A stretch of 64,000 nucleotides of DNA from Halicephalobus mephisto (GCA_009193035.1 SWDT01000003.1:868001-932000); one strand, 5' to 3'; positions 30,870-43,852 are shown, numbered from the stretch's first letter. A program made the numbers and translations. Notes: generated by a model from the letters alone, not told the origin.

Positions 30870-33800
30870 TTACATCAAAGTCCTCATCAAGGCCATTCTT
30901 TCTTTTGGTTTCTTTTTACGTTCAATTTGAGAAACATCTTTGAAAATTTTAACATTATCTCGTTCTTCAAGTTCAAGTTTCAACAACTTCAAAGCAGCTG
31001 AGTTAAATCCAACAAGATTTTTTGTTTCTTCAAGTTCTTTTGTAATTTCTAATCTTAAATCCTGAATCATTGGAAATAAATGCAGAGCTCTACTGATGTA
31101 ATTGTGATGAATTTTAAGTAGAAAAATAACAACTCTTGTGGCGATTTCCATTTTGTAGTGATGTTTGATGCATTCATTTAGAGATTTCAGTATATCAGAT
31201 ACGAAACCAAAAGGAACCATTAGTAAACTTTTTTCTAAATTTGATGATCTAATTCTCGTAATAGCATCTAGAATAAAATAATCCAAGTTACTACTTCCAT
31301 AAGCTGTAATCAACGGATGAGGGTTTCTTTTAGTATCTCCATTTTTCTCTGCTTCTCTTTCTGCTCTCATAATTTCCACTGCTTCCAGAATTAATTCTGT
31401 TCCTTTAATAGTTTCAAGTGATTTTTTCGCTGCCATTTCCGATTCTTGATCATTAGATTCTCCAGGAACAATATCTTCTGCATCAATCATTTTCTCAAGA
31501 TAATCTTCTTCGACTTGAGCGGTTTCTTGTTCTCCCAAAACAACAAGTTCTTCTGATTCTTCCCAGATTCTGATTGATTTATCATGAGATGTCGAAATCT
31601 AAAACGATCATTATTTAAAAATAAATTTTTTCATAAAAATTATCTCGACACAAATTTCTATAACTTGTTTAAAACTTTTAAAATCTCAAATTTCACATAT
31701 TTTCAAAATTATTTTTAATTTTTAGAAATTTTCTACAATAAAATTAAAAAAACCACTTTTCATAGAAAAGTACCAGATCTAACAATTTCCCTACTTCCAT
31801 TCAGCTCATACAAAAACTTACTACTATTCAAAATTACACTTATTTTCAACAAAAACTTTAAAAATGATTAACTCACCAAAGTTTTACCAGACATAGCTAA
31901 TCCAAGAGTTCTAATTTCAGCTTTATGTCCTTCAAGAATTTGAATTTTATGAAATTTAACTGCATCCCATTGAATAATACGACCATCTTTACCAGCAGAA
32001 AAGAACAATTTTTCCTCTACAGATCTGTTAAATTTAACAGCCGTAACGGCATCAGTATGACCATATAGTGATCGACGACAATCTCCAAAATCCAAACTCC
32101 AGATTTTACATCCTTTATCTGACGATCCTGTTACTAGTAACTTTGACTCCTAAAAAGTACACAATTATAAAGATTAAAGAATTTCTCACAAAATTCAGAA
32201 AATCCTCAAAACTCAGAAAATTTGAATTTCATGTGATTATTTCGTAATCAATAATAAAAATTAAAACTAAAATTCCCCCGAAATTAATTCAAAAAGAATT
32301 TGTTTTTAAAAACCAAAGCAATTTGAAATTATAATTTTAGAAAATTATTTCTTAAGTTTAAATAATTTCGCAATATTTTAGATTTATATTTTTCCTAAAT
32401 AGACTTGCAAACTTCCAAATCACACAAAGTACTAAATCCTCTAAAGTTAAAAATTACAAAACTAATAATTAAAAACCCAAAAATATTAAAAAACATTTTC
32501 CAAAAAATTCACTTATATTTAAAAATATTAAAACTCACAATATCAGTATCAACACACATAACCGGCAACGAATGTCCATAAAGACTTAGGAAGAACTTCA
32601 AACTGTCCAAATAATGAACTTTAGCGGTGAAATTCAAAAGACCAAAAATAATAAACTTCCCATTAGCAGTAATATTACAACACAAAATTTCGTCTTCCAA
32701 TTCTGTAGAACGACTATTATTAATTTTTAAAATTTTACTTTTCGATCCAGGTTCATTCACAAGTTCAAATTCCCAAAAATTCGCTTTCTTGTCAGATCCA
32801 ACCGACACAAATCCACTTTTATCCGGAAGCAGATATAGAGACCAAATAGCTCCATCATGAACTTTCTTGTACTCATTCACAAGTTCACAAGTAGCCAATT
32901 CAAATATGTAAATAGTTCCATCTTTAGCTCCAAAAATAACAAACTTATCTCCAGGAGCATATAACGCTGCAGTCAATTCCTTCATTCCTTCCGTTTCTAG
33001 GCGATTAACCGGTAAAAGTGTCTCAATATTCCAAACAATGGCCGAATCCTCAGATCCAGTAATGAATGCATTATCAGATCCCGCAATTGCCAAAGACCTA
33101 ATTTCCGATCTATGGCCTCTTTTGTCCAAATTGACAACCGATTCATATTTGAGTTCATTCGTCTTCAAATCCGCCGTTATAATCATACCATTCACAGTAT
33201 TATTATTTTGAATACAAATTAACTAAAAATAACATTTAAAAATTAAAATTTACCATGTAGTTTTATCAAAATTTATAGTCAAAATTTAAAGTTCAGATTC
33301 CAATCTCCCCCATTAGAAAACGATTTTCGAGTAATTCTTAGTTTGAAGAGTTTAAATGTCAAATTTTACCAATTGAGGTAATTTTTCGAAATAAAAAAAT
33401 TTGCTAATCTTGTTTTAGTGCAAAAAGTTCAAATTTTAACCTGGAATTCTGTGACTTCAAACAATCTAAGTTGACGATCAGAGTTAGAAGTTAAAATTAG
33501 AATTTCCCTTATTCAAACGCAACTTATGAATCATATTTGAACTTTAAAAGTCTAGTTAAGTTCCAACTATCAATTTAGATAAAACAGATTTTTAAAATAA
33601 ACAATTATAAATGTTTTTTAAAAAGAAAATCCAAATTTTGATCTCGAACCTTGACTTCCAATTTTGATAATACAAAACAGAAATTGAAACATGAATTTTT
33701 TGAAGCAGAAAAAATTCAGTTTTTCTCTTAATGTGAAAGTTTAAAATTTTAACTCTGATTCTAACCTTTAACTATCAACTTTAATATAAAACGTTGACTA

Positions 33801-35544
33801 TCAACTTTGATCCTAACCTTTGACTATCAACTCTGATTCTAACCTTTGACTATCAACTCTGATATCAAATGTCAACTATTAATTTCGATAAAAAATGCAA
33901 AACTTACTCTGTATTCTCTCCCATTTTCTCCAATTTTCGAGCATTGTTTAGCATAAGAAATCCATTTAATCTTCGAATTTGACTTCACATCCCCTATTCT
34001 GGAGATAAACAACGTCACATCTTTAGCAACATCAACTTCGGAAATTTCAGGTTGTTCTTGTTCATTCTTTTTTTCCTCGAGTTTCTTTTTCGCTTTTCTC
34101 ACTTTCTTTGCTAGTCTTTTTTTCGCTTCGTCATCAGAATACACTCTAAAAACATCAACTAGATCGCCTCCAAGAACATTGATGAGTTTCTCATCCGGAG
34201 ATACGGTAATCTGGATAGCTCTGCCTTTGGCTTGTCGAATCAGGGTTCCTCGTTTCCTGGACCGGACAATTTTGTTCCCTTGGTCGTTTTCGTTCTCGAT
34301 ATATTCTGCTCCAGTTAAACTTTCGGTGATTAACTTTCTCTTTTTGGGATTGCTGTCTTCGTCGTCAGATTTCTCCTCCTCATCGTCTGATTCAAACCAA
34401 GAAAGTTCATAAATCGTCAACTCGATTTCAGCCGAAGCCACAACCAACATCCGGTCTTTTTTGATCAATGCGAATCCATAAATTTCTGAAGTACTTCCGG
34501 AAATCGTGTAGAAACAGGAATGGGTAGCAAGATTCCAAAATCTTATCTGCGTATCCTTCGAACTAGAAATCAGGTACTTGTCATCTTTGGTGAACTGCAT
34601 CTGAGTGACCGAATTCGTATGTCCATTGAGACGGAATTTACCGGTTTCGTAGAGAATATCCCAGACGATAATCACACAATCCTGTAATTGATAAAAGTAA
34701 AAAATTAAATAATTGCAAGAAAATTGGATAATTATAAAAATAAATACCTTTAAAAAATAACTTCAAAGTAGATTTTTAGAAGTTCTTAGAAATTAAAATA
34801 ATTTTGATTTTCCGTGATTTCGTAGCTACACAAAAAAGTAAAAAATTAACTGTTTTAAGAGGATTTTTTACAGTCAAGTTTCTAGAAAGTCGGAGTATTT
34901 CATATAATAATTTTCGTTTCTTTGCGGAAATTCCGAGATTAATGTTTCAAAAATGAATTTAACCCGGACGGACTTGGGGATTTCTAAATTAGGGTTATGC
35001 AGGGTGTTGAAGTTTTTAGGACTGAAAATCAAATGCGAATATTAATAAATTCCGAAAAATTGCAATACCGAAACGCCTCTATTGTAGAAAAGTTAGTTTG
35101 GAAGTTGATATATGAAAATTTAGGAAATTCTTACCTTTCCTCCAGAAGCCAACGTGAATCCGTCGTGACTGAAGACCAGGGTGTTGACACCACGTTTGTG
35201 ACCGGCGAAAACGGTGAAATTGTCATTGCCGTTCTGTTGATCATAAAGATGAACTTCGCCGTCGTCGTATCCGATGGCCAAATACCGGCCGTCTGGCGAA
35301 AACGCAAAAATCGTGACTTGATGATTATCACGTCGAATTTGTTTCTCCTAAAATACCCCATTAAATACAATTTAAAAAATAAACATACAATTTCTCCTGT
35401 TCGAAGATTGTAAAAATTTATATTTTCACAAGCAGAAACGGCACAAATATTTTTATCGACAGCACTTATATGACCGTTTTGAGAATTAACAATGTTACAA
35501 ACACCTGCCGGAACAAACTTCTGATAATCCTTGGTCAATCCCAT
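30870..35544 (-). CDS. WDR3/Utp12 (Dip2), small-subunit processome WD40 protein
   Basis: Exons 35544-35389, 35347-35135, 34681-33908, 33222-32539, 32149-31877 and 31598-30870 give 942 residues, the same size as human WDR3. MGLTKDYQKF opens the protein as in the family. WD repeats include LASGGK-DCVIIVWD, SSSKDTQIRFWN, SVGSDKKANFWEFELV and SAGKDGRIIQWDAVKFHKI, forming two propellers separated by an acidic/basic insert (about residues 230-330). The last exon carries the Utp12 domain (about residues 820-910), giving tetramer-forming helices, and ends in a basic tail. In yeast the protein is part of UTP-B and needed for 18S rRNA maturation in the nucleolus. It shares a 253-bp promoter with cdc-37. 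Confidence 0.93.
33240..33905. repeat. WDR3 intron with a dispersed-repeat copy and a ~32-bp tandem array
   Basis: 33510-33670 resembles 56920-57080: CAACTTATGAATSATMTTTG, then CAACTATCAATTTAGATRAA. 33735-33870 has units of TCTAACCTTTGACTATCAAC and TCTGAT. The family also appears at 50.5 and 52.1-52.7 kb. Confidence 0.55.
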
Positions 35545-35684
35545 TGGATTTCGATATATGAAATAACTAAAAAAAGTCGAAAAAAAAAGAAAATTAGGAA
35601 TTAAAAAGCGCAAAGTTGTGCGTGATTTCACTTCGCGACTCTCGCCGCGAAAATGCTAATCTTTGTTGTGAACGATTTCAAAGC

Positions 35685-35715
35685 TTCCAGAAGTTTCCAG
35701 AAGCCGTTTCTCGAA
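35685..35715. promoter_or_regulatory. Heat-shock element in the WDR3/cdc-37 divergent promoter
   Basis: TTCcaGAAgtTTCcaGAA at 35685-35702 gives four perfectly spaced alternating pentamers, followed by TTCtcGAA at 35708-35715. This is a strong HSF-1 site, 83-113 bases before the cdc-37 start and about 141-171 bases before the WDR3 start. Confidence 0.75.
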
Positions 35716-35797
35716 GAAAATTTCCTTTATTTTTCTCCTTTTTTCGTGAATATTTTGTTTTTTAAATAAGTGGTTATGTGCTTTTTCAGATATCAAT

Positions 35798-37579
35798 ATG
35801 CCGATTGATTATTCCAAGTGGAAGGACATCGAAGTGTCCGACGATGAAGACGACACTCATCCCAACATCGACACTCCTTCGCTTTTCCGCTGGAGACATC
35901 AAGCTCGTTTGGAAAGGATGGCCGAGATGAAGCAGGCCAAAGAGGAGGTCGAATCCGGCAAGAACAAGGTCAAAACGAAGATACAGGTCGGTTTCGTAAT
36001 TTTGTAGTTTCATAAATATCCAAGCAACTCGTTTTCTGCGGCTTATTTGGTGCTACTTAGTCTTCTCAATATTCATTAGCATTTTCATATATGACTATTA
36101 CTCTCAGAAATGAAAAAACTTTTATATCATATATCCAGTTTAGAAATCTCTAAAACCATCAAAACACGATGTAATTCCAGGAAATGAATCACGAAATCGT
36201 AAAATTGCGAAATAATCGTGCAAAATTAAAATTACACTTGCGGATTTTTAGTTTCTAGAAAATTGGTCTCAAGATGAATTTGTAAAAGCACCCATTCCTA
36301 ATTTATACAGTAACTTGATATATCGTAATGTTACATTTTCAGCAAATTGAAGAAAAGCTAGCTAATCCTGACCTTGATGAGAAAGAAAGGATCAAATTGG
36401 AACTTGAAAAGCACGACATCGAGGAAGAAGAGAAAAAATTCCTTGAGAAGGAGAAAGAACTGGCCGACAAGGAAAGATTGGCCCCGTGGAACGTCGACAC
36501 TATTGGAAAAGAAACCTGGAGTAAGAGTGTTATTAACAAGGCTAGTGACAAGAAGGAACCCCCCAAGCCCAAAATCGACGACGAGGAAGACAACAAGCGA
36601 ATGGTTAGTTTTTTCTATATATTGGTGTCTAATAACAGGCAAAAAAGTTCGTTTTCAATGGAGTACTTTAGTACTAGTCGTGATTTTTAATATCTATTAG
36701 TTTCCTTATGTGTAATTTTCAACACATAAGAAGGGGTAGGAGTTTTGTACTTTGCATGACTTCAATTTAGGAGTTTCTAGATATATCCAAGAAAAGTACG
36801 TTTCTAAAACTTGTAAAGTTGCAAAAAAGCTATAAAAACCCGAAATTTGAACCACTTTAGTTTTTGGAAGTTTCTGCTATTTCTTAAAAATAATCACTTT
36901 TGATTTTTACAATTAGATAATATTTGAATTTCAGCTTGATTACTTCAATCAAAATGAATCACTCCTAAAGGAATTCTCCCAACTTAATGGTGGATTTGAC
37001 AAAACAGAACAATACTTATTGGAACATCCCCACTTGGCGAGTGAATATGCCACTAGCTGGATGACGATCGAGGCTTTGAATCAGACCATTGATCAGAACT
37101 ACTCCGTTATGGAGAAAATGACTGAACAGTGCATCACTGTTCAATATCTCCTGGAACTGGCCAAGTCGTTGAGAGCTCTTCCCACTAATCCTAACGTTAT
37201 CAAGACGTTTTTCAAGAAGATTCGTGCTGCTGATGCTCATTATATGAAGATGTATCGTGATGAAGTGGAAAGTTTCCAAGCTCGCTTGAGGAAACGAGCC
37301 AAGGATAAGATCGACACAGCTGTGGCGGAGATGGAAGCTGAAGAACGACAGAAGAGAATTGAAGCTAGTCCTGGTGGATTGGATCCTCAGGAAGTTTTTA
37401 ACAGTCTTCCGGATGAAATGCGTGAAGCTTTTGCTTCTCAAAGTGTTCAAGCTTTGATGGATATAGCTGAGAAAATGGATCGAGAAGTCTTCCAATATCA
37501 TCTCGATCGATGTATCAAGTCCGGTTTGTGGGTTCCAGACGCGAAAAGTCAGCAAGAGGAACAAGGAGAAAAAGCGTAA
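35798..37579 (+). CDS. cdc-37: CDC37, kinase-specific HSP90 co-chaperone
   Basis: Exons 35798-35986, 36343-36603 and 36935-37579 give 364 residues. The N-terminus reads [20 protein letters not shown] then [20 protein letters not shown], the kinase-recognition end with the CK2-site serine in VSDDED. A long coiled coil ([20 protein letters not shown]) follows, then [15 protein letters not shown], the HSP90-binding middle domain ([12 protein letters not shown]) and the C-terminal [13 protein letters not shown] with [13 protein letters not shown]37 loads client kinases onto HSP90. The start lies behind a TTTTTCAG acceptor ending at 35789. A heat-shock element upstream suggests HSF-1 control. Confidence 0.96.
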
Positions 37580-37867
37580 TTTTTAATGGAGTTTTTACGA
37601 TGCACTTGTTTTCGATCTCGACACTTGACAAAATTACGATCGGAAAAGTGTGCTTGTGATATACTTTGTTTCTTCTATCTATTTTTGTATAACGTCATTG
37701 TTCCAGTGATTTAATTAATGACTCATAAAAAGAACAGGTTACTGGCCAATTTTTAAGAGACGTGATCAGTAGAGGTGGTTTGACATACGCCCTGAGGGGA
37801 TCGTTAAACCGATAACCGAAAAAGATAAAAGGGATTTTCGAAATTGTTCGGATTAAGATTCCCAAAA

Positions 37868-38823
37868 ATGAAACTGATTTTCTTATTTTTTATTTTTTTG
37901 ATTGTTGTTGAAGCTCAACAATTATTTAATATTTTTCAAGGTTTTCAAATGCCTCAAGGAAATCAACAAAATTTTCCATTACCACATAAAAAAGGAATTG
38001 GAAGAACACCAAATCAGAAACTTCAAGCTTGTTGTAGTAAACTTCATAAAGCAGATCCGGATTGTAAAAGAAGATTTTGTGATTTTAATGCTTTGTCATC
38101 TAATACGGTAATTTTTTAGGATTTTAAAAAAAAATTTATTTTAAAAATTTGAAGTTTTTTAGGATTTTAAAAAAATAAATTTATTTTAGAATTTAAAAAA
38201 AAAAAATTTATTTTAAAAATTTGAAGTTTTTTAGGATTTTAAAATTTTTTAAAAATTTATTTAAAAATAAAAATTTTTTGGATTTTCTTTAAAAATAAAT
38301 TTTTACTGTAAAAAGTTTAATTTTTTTTTAGGATTTTTAAAAGTATAAATTTATTTTAGGATTTAAAAAAAAATTTATTTTAAAAGTTTAAAATTTTTTA
38401 GGATTTTAAAAAAAATAAATTTATTTAAAAATTTAAATTTTTTTTTATTTTCTTTAAAAATAAATTTTTATTTTTTTAGGATTTGAAAAAATAAATTTAT
38501 TTAAAAATTTGAAGTTTTTTATTTTTTATTTTAAATAAAATTAAAATTTTGAAATTTTCCAGGTTTTGTTCTTCCTTTCGACTTGTGCCTCTAGGGGACC
38601 TACAGTAGGACAAATGTGGGACTGTGCTTCCTCCAGAGCTGACCACAGGGAGTGCTGCAGGGCCAAGGGGGTCCAGCCCGGGTGCATGGCTTACTGTCAG
38701 ACCACCAACGGGGTCCCCACGGACTACGTCAAATACCTCGTTTGTCTTCACGACTTCGACAAGATCAGAGATTGCTTCAAGTACTATCTCATCGACCACC
38801 GTAACCTCAAAGGAGATTTGTGA
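37868..38823 (+). CDS. Secreted DB-domain (nematode cysteine-rich) protein
   Basis: Exons 37868-38107 and 38563-38823 give 166 residues. [16 protein letters not shown] is a signal peptide; a Gln/Pro-rich stretch follows. From [20 protein letters not shown] to the end there are 12 cysteines in the pattern of the DB module (pairs CC, then C-x3-C, and DCFKYY near the end). DB proteins are secreted nematode proteins; OIG-4 is one link to receptor clustering, but most have no known role. Exon 1 is AT-rich while exon 2 is GC-rich, a sharp contrast. The 455-bp intron is an AT-rich tandem repeat with many decoy TTTTTTAGG acceptors. Confidence 0.82.
38108..38562. repeat. TTTTTTAGGATTTTAAAAAA tandem intron
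   Basis: The intron of the DB-domain gene is built from 45-60-bp units of TTTTTTAGGATTTTAAAAAA plus ATAAATTTATTTTAAAAATT. At least six units each carry a TTTTAGG that looks like a 3' splice site. Confidence 0.65.
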
Positions 38824-38989
38824 TTTTTAACTGTTTTTAAAAAATAAATTTTGAAATTTCAAATTATTTAAAAAAAATAAATTTAAAAGAAAAATAATTT
38901 TTTACAAAATTGTCTTGAGAAGAATGTTTTTAAAAAAGTCTAGAAGTTGGGTTGTTAATTTTTATTGGATTCTGGAAGATTCTAGTTTT

Positions 38990-39620
38990 TAAAAAATTCT
39001 AAAATGTTTCAGAAGGCTTCTACTAGATTCTGGAAAGTTTGGAAAATTTCTACAAAGTTACAGAATATTCAATAAAATCCTAAAATTTCAGAAAGTTTTT
39101 ATTAAATGTTAAAAAACTTTTAAAAATTCCACTATATTCTTAAAGATCCTAAAATTTCTGCAAAGTTACAGAATATTTAATGAAATTCTAAAATTTCAGA
39201 AAGCTTCTATTAGATTTTAAAAGTTTCTATTAAATGTTAGAAAATTTCACTATATTCTGGAAAATCCTAAAATTTCAAAAAGCTTCTATTAGATTCTAAA
39301 ATTTTCTATTAAATGTTAAAAAACTTTTAAAAATTCCACTATATTCTGAAAAATCCTAAAATTTCTGCAAAGTTATAAAATATTCAATAAAATCCTAAAA
39401 TTTCAGAAAGTTTTTATTATATTCTAAAATTTTTTATTAAATGTTTAAAAATTTCAGAAAATTCCACTATATTCTGAAAAATCCTAAAATTTCTGCAAAG
39501 TTATAAAATATTCAATAAAATCCTAAAATTTCAGAAAGTTTATATTATATTCTAAAATTTTTCACAAGATTCTAAAAAAATTAAAACTTTTCTAAAATTC
39601 TTGAAAATCCTAAAATTTTT
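38990..39620. repeat. ~130-bp minisatellite upstream of KAT6
   Basis: Blocks AAAATTTCAGAAAG, TTCTATTAAATGTTAAAAAA, TTCCACTATATTCTGAAAAA and CAAAGTTATAAAATATTCAA recur in the same order about five times. Period varies from about 110 to 150 bp. Confidence 0.65.
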
Positions 39621-39639
39621 ACAAAATTCCAGAAGCTTC

Positions 39640-40028
39640 TACTTAATTCTAAAAACTTCCAAAATTCCACCAATTTTCAAAAAAAATTAAAACATTTCAC
39701 AAAATTCTAAATCCCAAAATTTTTATATAAAATCATCGATTTTTTAATTTAAAAAATAATTTTATTAATTACTACTTTCATTGTAAATTGTATGTAAATT
39801 TATTGTTTTTTGTGTGTTTTGTAATTTTGAAAATTTATTTTTTTATTTTTTTAATTTAAAAATTTAAAAAATTTGGTTTAATTTTTGTTTACGAAACGAA
39901 CCGGGTTCTAGTGGTCTCGAAACGAAAACTTTGCATGAGGCGCGCTGAATTTTTTCGGGGAAATCTGTCCGCACATTGTGAAATCTTGAATTTTGTTGTT
40001 TTATGGATTGACTGACCAGGATTTCTGG
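39640..40028 (+). promoter_or_regulatory. KAT6 upstream region with TCTCGAAACGAAAA motif
   Basis: AT-rich to about 39880, then GC-richer. TCTCGAAACGAAAA at 39915-39928 is identical to a site upstream of snRNP G. GGCGCGC-like sequence at 39938-39945 follows. No TATA box is clear. Confidence 0.4.
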
Positions 40029-43000
40029 ATGAATTCAGGTATGTAAAAATACAAAAATTTTAATTCATATAATTTTTAGGATTCGGTTCTTGGTTTGGAC
40101 TTGGCGGGAAAGAATCAAAAAACGGAACTTCGTTGTTTGGCAGATTACGAAATTGGGGATCTCCTTCGACGAGTGTGCAGAGCTCCACTGGGTCTAAATC
40201 TCCTTCATCCAAGAAAATATTGTTCGGGTTTTGATATTTAGTGGAAATTAATATATGAAATTTTCAGGAAATCCATCGAAATCGACGACGAACCGCCCTC
40301 CCCGAGAACTCCGAAAAAATTAAACGACGAAGTTTCTCGAATTAAACAAATTCCAAAAAATTCTGATTCTCCAAAACAAGGTTCCAAATCACAGAAGAAT
40401 CCCAAAATGGACGATTTTCAAACACAACGGATTATTGATCACGTGAAATCCATGGAAACCAAGTTCACATCGATCGATTTCGATTTTTTGAATGAGATAT
40501 TGACGAAAATCAAGGCAGATCCGGATTTCAAATTTGATAATTTCCCAGATGACGAATCAGAAAACGAAGATTCCGAAGATCAAGTTGGATTTTCTAGGAC
40601 TTCTTCGAAAAACAAAAAATCCACGATGACGAAAGAACTCCGAGCTCTGGATGTCCGATCCGAACCTTTGAGTAAACGAAGAAAACTGGATCCAAGCACT
40701 CCAAAAAGAAAAAGAACTTTGTCCTCGGGAGATTCCAAGAAGAAAGGCCAAAGGTCGCCGGTGAAGACCCGCGGCGTCGTGACTTCGACGGACGCGGATT
40801 CGCTGAATTTCTGTCTTGTTTGTGAAGGTACAGATGGACCGTTTATCCGCTGTAATGTATGTGAATATCGTTTTCATCCAATTTGCATCCAGATAAGTCT
40901 CCCAATCAAGTATTCCAACACGTCCTGGAGGTGTTTTGACTGTCTTCGATGTTCAGAATGCATGGGTTACATCGACGATCCCGAGAACGTCCAATGCACA
41001 AGATGCGGAAGAGCCTACCATGGATACTGTAAGCCTGTCGGGAGTGTCGGCGGATATCCGTTCGATCATTGGCATTGTGCCAAATGCATTAAAAAATTCA
41101 AAAATTCCAGAGAACTTGAAAAATTCAAAAAAACAAAATTTTCAAAAAAACGAATCAAATCAGGTCATACTGTAGATCAGAAGGATTGTGTTTTTTTCGT
41201 CCCTAAAAACAAGGTGAAAGATGTCCGAAATCGAACCAGATGGACGAGATTCAAGAAAATTCTGACTTTGACGAGGTCGATGAATCTGGAAGTCCCCGGA
41301 AGGACCCTAATAGTGCCCCAGAAAATGGATTCTGATTACTGTATGAAATTGAACAGAAGAAGAACCGGACTGAGGATGTTAAACAAGAAAATTAACGAAA
41401 ATCATTTAAAAAAAGCTTTAAAAAAAGCCGATTTCGTAACCGAGGCAGTCGAGGCCGTTTCTGAAGACCTTACGGAAGAATTTTCGAATTTGGATGTCGA
41501 AATAAACGGAGAAATTCAACCAGCTTTACTACCGTACCAGACTGTCTGGCCCACGGAGGACTACATGAAGGATTTAGAAAATCAGAAAAATACCAAAAAA
41601 TCAAAAATTAAAAAAAATCAATTTTTAAACAAAAAATTATTCAAATATCTTTCGCAATTTACGTTTCCGGATGTCCTGGAAGACTACGTCAAGATCAAGG
41701 AAAAAGCTCTATCTCTTTCGAAATCCGATATGGAAGTCTACAATTCTATGATTGACGCCTTAGGCTATGATGACGAAATTTCTCAATTTTTGCATTTTGG
41801 TCCTAGTTACATTGTCCCGGCCAAGAGATCCGTCCCGTCCCAGAATCCCGACTTCTGGAACGCCAGACTAGTGTTTGCCTGTCACAAGTGCTTCGGGCTG
41901 TTTCTGAGTCCCTTCAGATTCCGACTTCATCTGGTTCGTTTTATTTTTTCAAAGTTACAGTAATTTTAGGAATTTTTTCAATTACAGTCATCTTCGAAAA
42001 CATGTTTTACCTTCCTAAATGTTTTTTAATTTATTTTTCTTAATTACAGTAATCTTCGAAAACATGTTTTTATTTGTCTATATTACAGTAGTTTTTAAAA
42101 TTACAGTAACCTTTTTAAAATGTTCTTTTTGAATTACAGTAATCCTTAGAATGTCTTTTTTGAATTACAGTAATCCTTAGGATGTCTTTTTTGAATTACA
42201 GTAATCCTTAGGATGTCTTTTTTGAATTACAGTAATCCTTAGAATGTCTTTTTCGACTTTTTTGAATTACAGTAATCCTTGGAATGTTCTTTTTTGAATT
42301 ACAGTAATCTTCGAAAACATGTTTTTATTTGTCTATATTACAGTAGTTTTTAAAATTACAGTAACCTTTTAAAACTTGTTTCAGTTCATTTTTTTAAATT
42401 ACAGTAGCCTTTTTAAAATGTCTTTTTTGAATTACAGTAATCCTCGAAATATCTTTTTTGAATTACAGTAATCCTTAGGATGTCTTTTTTGACTTTGCAT
42501 TACAGTAATCTTTTTAGAACATGTGTGAGTACAGTAATCCACCTGGAAACGAGATCTACAGAGACAGAATCAAGGCTCCAGATGCCACTGAGAAGATTAT
42601 TTCATTTTTCGAAGTTGTTGGAGAAGACGAAATGGATTACTGTAGACGACTGTGTACTGTAGCCTCAGCGTTATTGCCAGCGAAATCGGTGACGAATGAA
42701 GTCGAAATGTTCAAATTTTACATTATTACTGAATTTGACGAAAATTGGGGATTTATTCCGGCCGGATTTTTTTCGAAGGAAAACAAACCGAGTCAAAACA
42801 ACAATCTTAGTTGTCTTTTGGTTTTCAATCAGTCTAGACAATCTGGTTACGGTAAATTACTGGTGGATTTGAGTTATCTTTTGTCGAAAAAAGAAAAAAA
42901 ATTTGGATCACCGGAACATCCCTTGAGCGACGACGGACTTTATCTTTATAGATCTTATTGGACTTCGGTGATTTTTCAATATTTAAGAAAACACAGAAAT

Positions 43001-43267
43001 GAAAAAAAAATTTCATTCGAAGATATAAGTAAAGAAACCCATATATACATCGACGACATCGTTTCGACCGTCTTAGCTAACGGAATGATCAAACAACCGA
43101 GTGACGGAAAAACTTTGGTCGATTGCGTCAAGGCCTGGTTCACGGACATCCGGATTTTGAGAAGAAGGGCATTGAATCCAGAGAAATTAACATGGGAACC
43201 TGAACTTGATCCTAATGAAGAACAAAATGATCGTTATGTTTGTTCTTCTGACGACGATGATTACTAA
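40029..43267 (+). CDS. KAT6-type (MOZ/MORF) MYST histone acetyltransferase with double PHD finger
   Basis: Exons 40029-40038, 40080-40221, 40268-41933 and 42518-43267 give 855 residues with matching phases. A Ser/Lys-rich N-terminus leads to a tandem PHD finger (CLVCEGTDGPFIRCNVC to FDHWHCAKC, about residues 190-285) that reads acetylated or crotonylated H3. The MYST domain starts with a C2HC finger (ACHKC...RLHL-NMC, split by an intron), then PPGNEIYRD, catalytic Cys in NNLSCLLVF, acetyl-CoA loop RQSGYGKLL, catalytic Glu in GSPEHPLSD, and GLYLYRSYW. The end is acidic. Related C. elegans proteins are LSY-12 and MYS-4; I cannot choose. The 10-base first coding exon is inferred from phase and is the least certain part. 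Confidence 0.9.
41945..42510. repeat. Intron packed with ~31-bp GAATTACAGTAATCCTTAGG units
   Basis: More than 15 units with core AATTACAGTAATCCTTAGGA and TGTCTTTTTTG spacers lie in the intron that splits the MYST zinc finger. One larger block (CTTCGAAAACATGTTTTTAT plus TTGTCTATATTACAGTAG) is repeated near 42050 and 42308. Each unit includes ATTACAG, resembling a 3' splice site. Confidence 0.8.
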
Positions 43268-43329
43268 ATACCTCTTTTTTAAATAAAAAATAAAAATTTT
43301 GTTGATTTTGATTTTAATCGGTTTTTTGC

Positions 43330-43790
43330 CGATGATTATTTTTTAAATTATTTAAAATCCAGAAAATTCTGGAGATTTTTGAAAGCTTCTGGAAATCTTC
43401 AGAATTCTATAGCAGATTCTGGAAGTTTTCAGAATCCTGATTTTGGGACTTTGGGATCTGGTAGGGAATTTTAGAAGTTTTTGGAAGTCTTCAGAATTCT
43501 ATAGCAGATTCTAGAAGTTTTCAGAATCCTGATTTTGGAACTTTGGGATCTGGTAGAGAATTTTAGAAGCTTCTGGAAGTCTTCAGAATCCTATTGAAGC
43601 TTTTAAAGAACTTCAGAATCCTCATTTTGGAACTTTTCAGAAGCTTGTGGGATTCTCTGGAGCTTTTTGGGATCTAATAGAAGATTCTGAAGGTTTTTAG
43701 AATCTTGATAGGACTTTCGAAAGGTTCTAGAATCTTCAGAATCCAGTAGGGAATTCAGAAATCTTATTTAAAATCCTGAAGATTTTTTGA
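43330..43790. repeat. ~105-bp minisatellite between KAT6 and the F-box gene
   Basis: AGCAGATTCTRGAAGTTTTC and AGAATCCTGATTTTGGRACT, followed by TTTGGGATCTGGTAG, recur with a period near 105 bp. Two full units are about 93 percent alike; flanking units are more diverged. Confidence 0.7.
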
Positions 43791-43852
43791 ATTTTCGTTT
43801 TGAGATAATTTTGAAATTTATTTTTAATTTTCGGGTTTAGTTTTGTCTTGGG

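Noticed and set aside
41945..42510. CRISPR-like regular repeats
   Set aside because: Units of about 31 bp have no unique spacers and lie inside a eukaryotic intron; this is a minisatellite.
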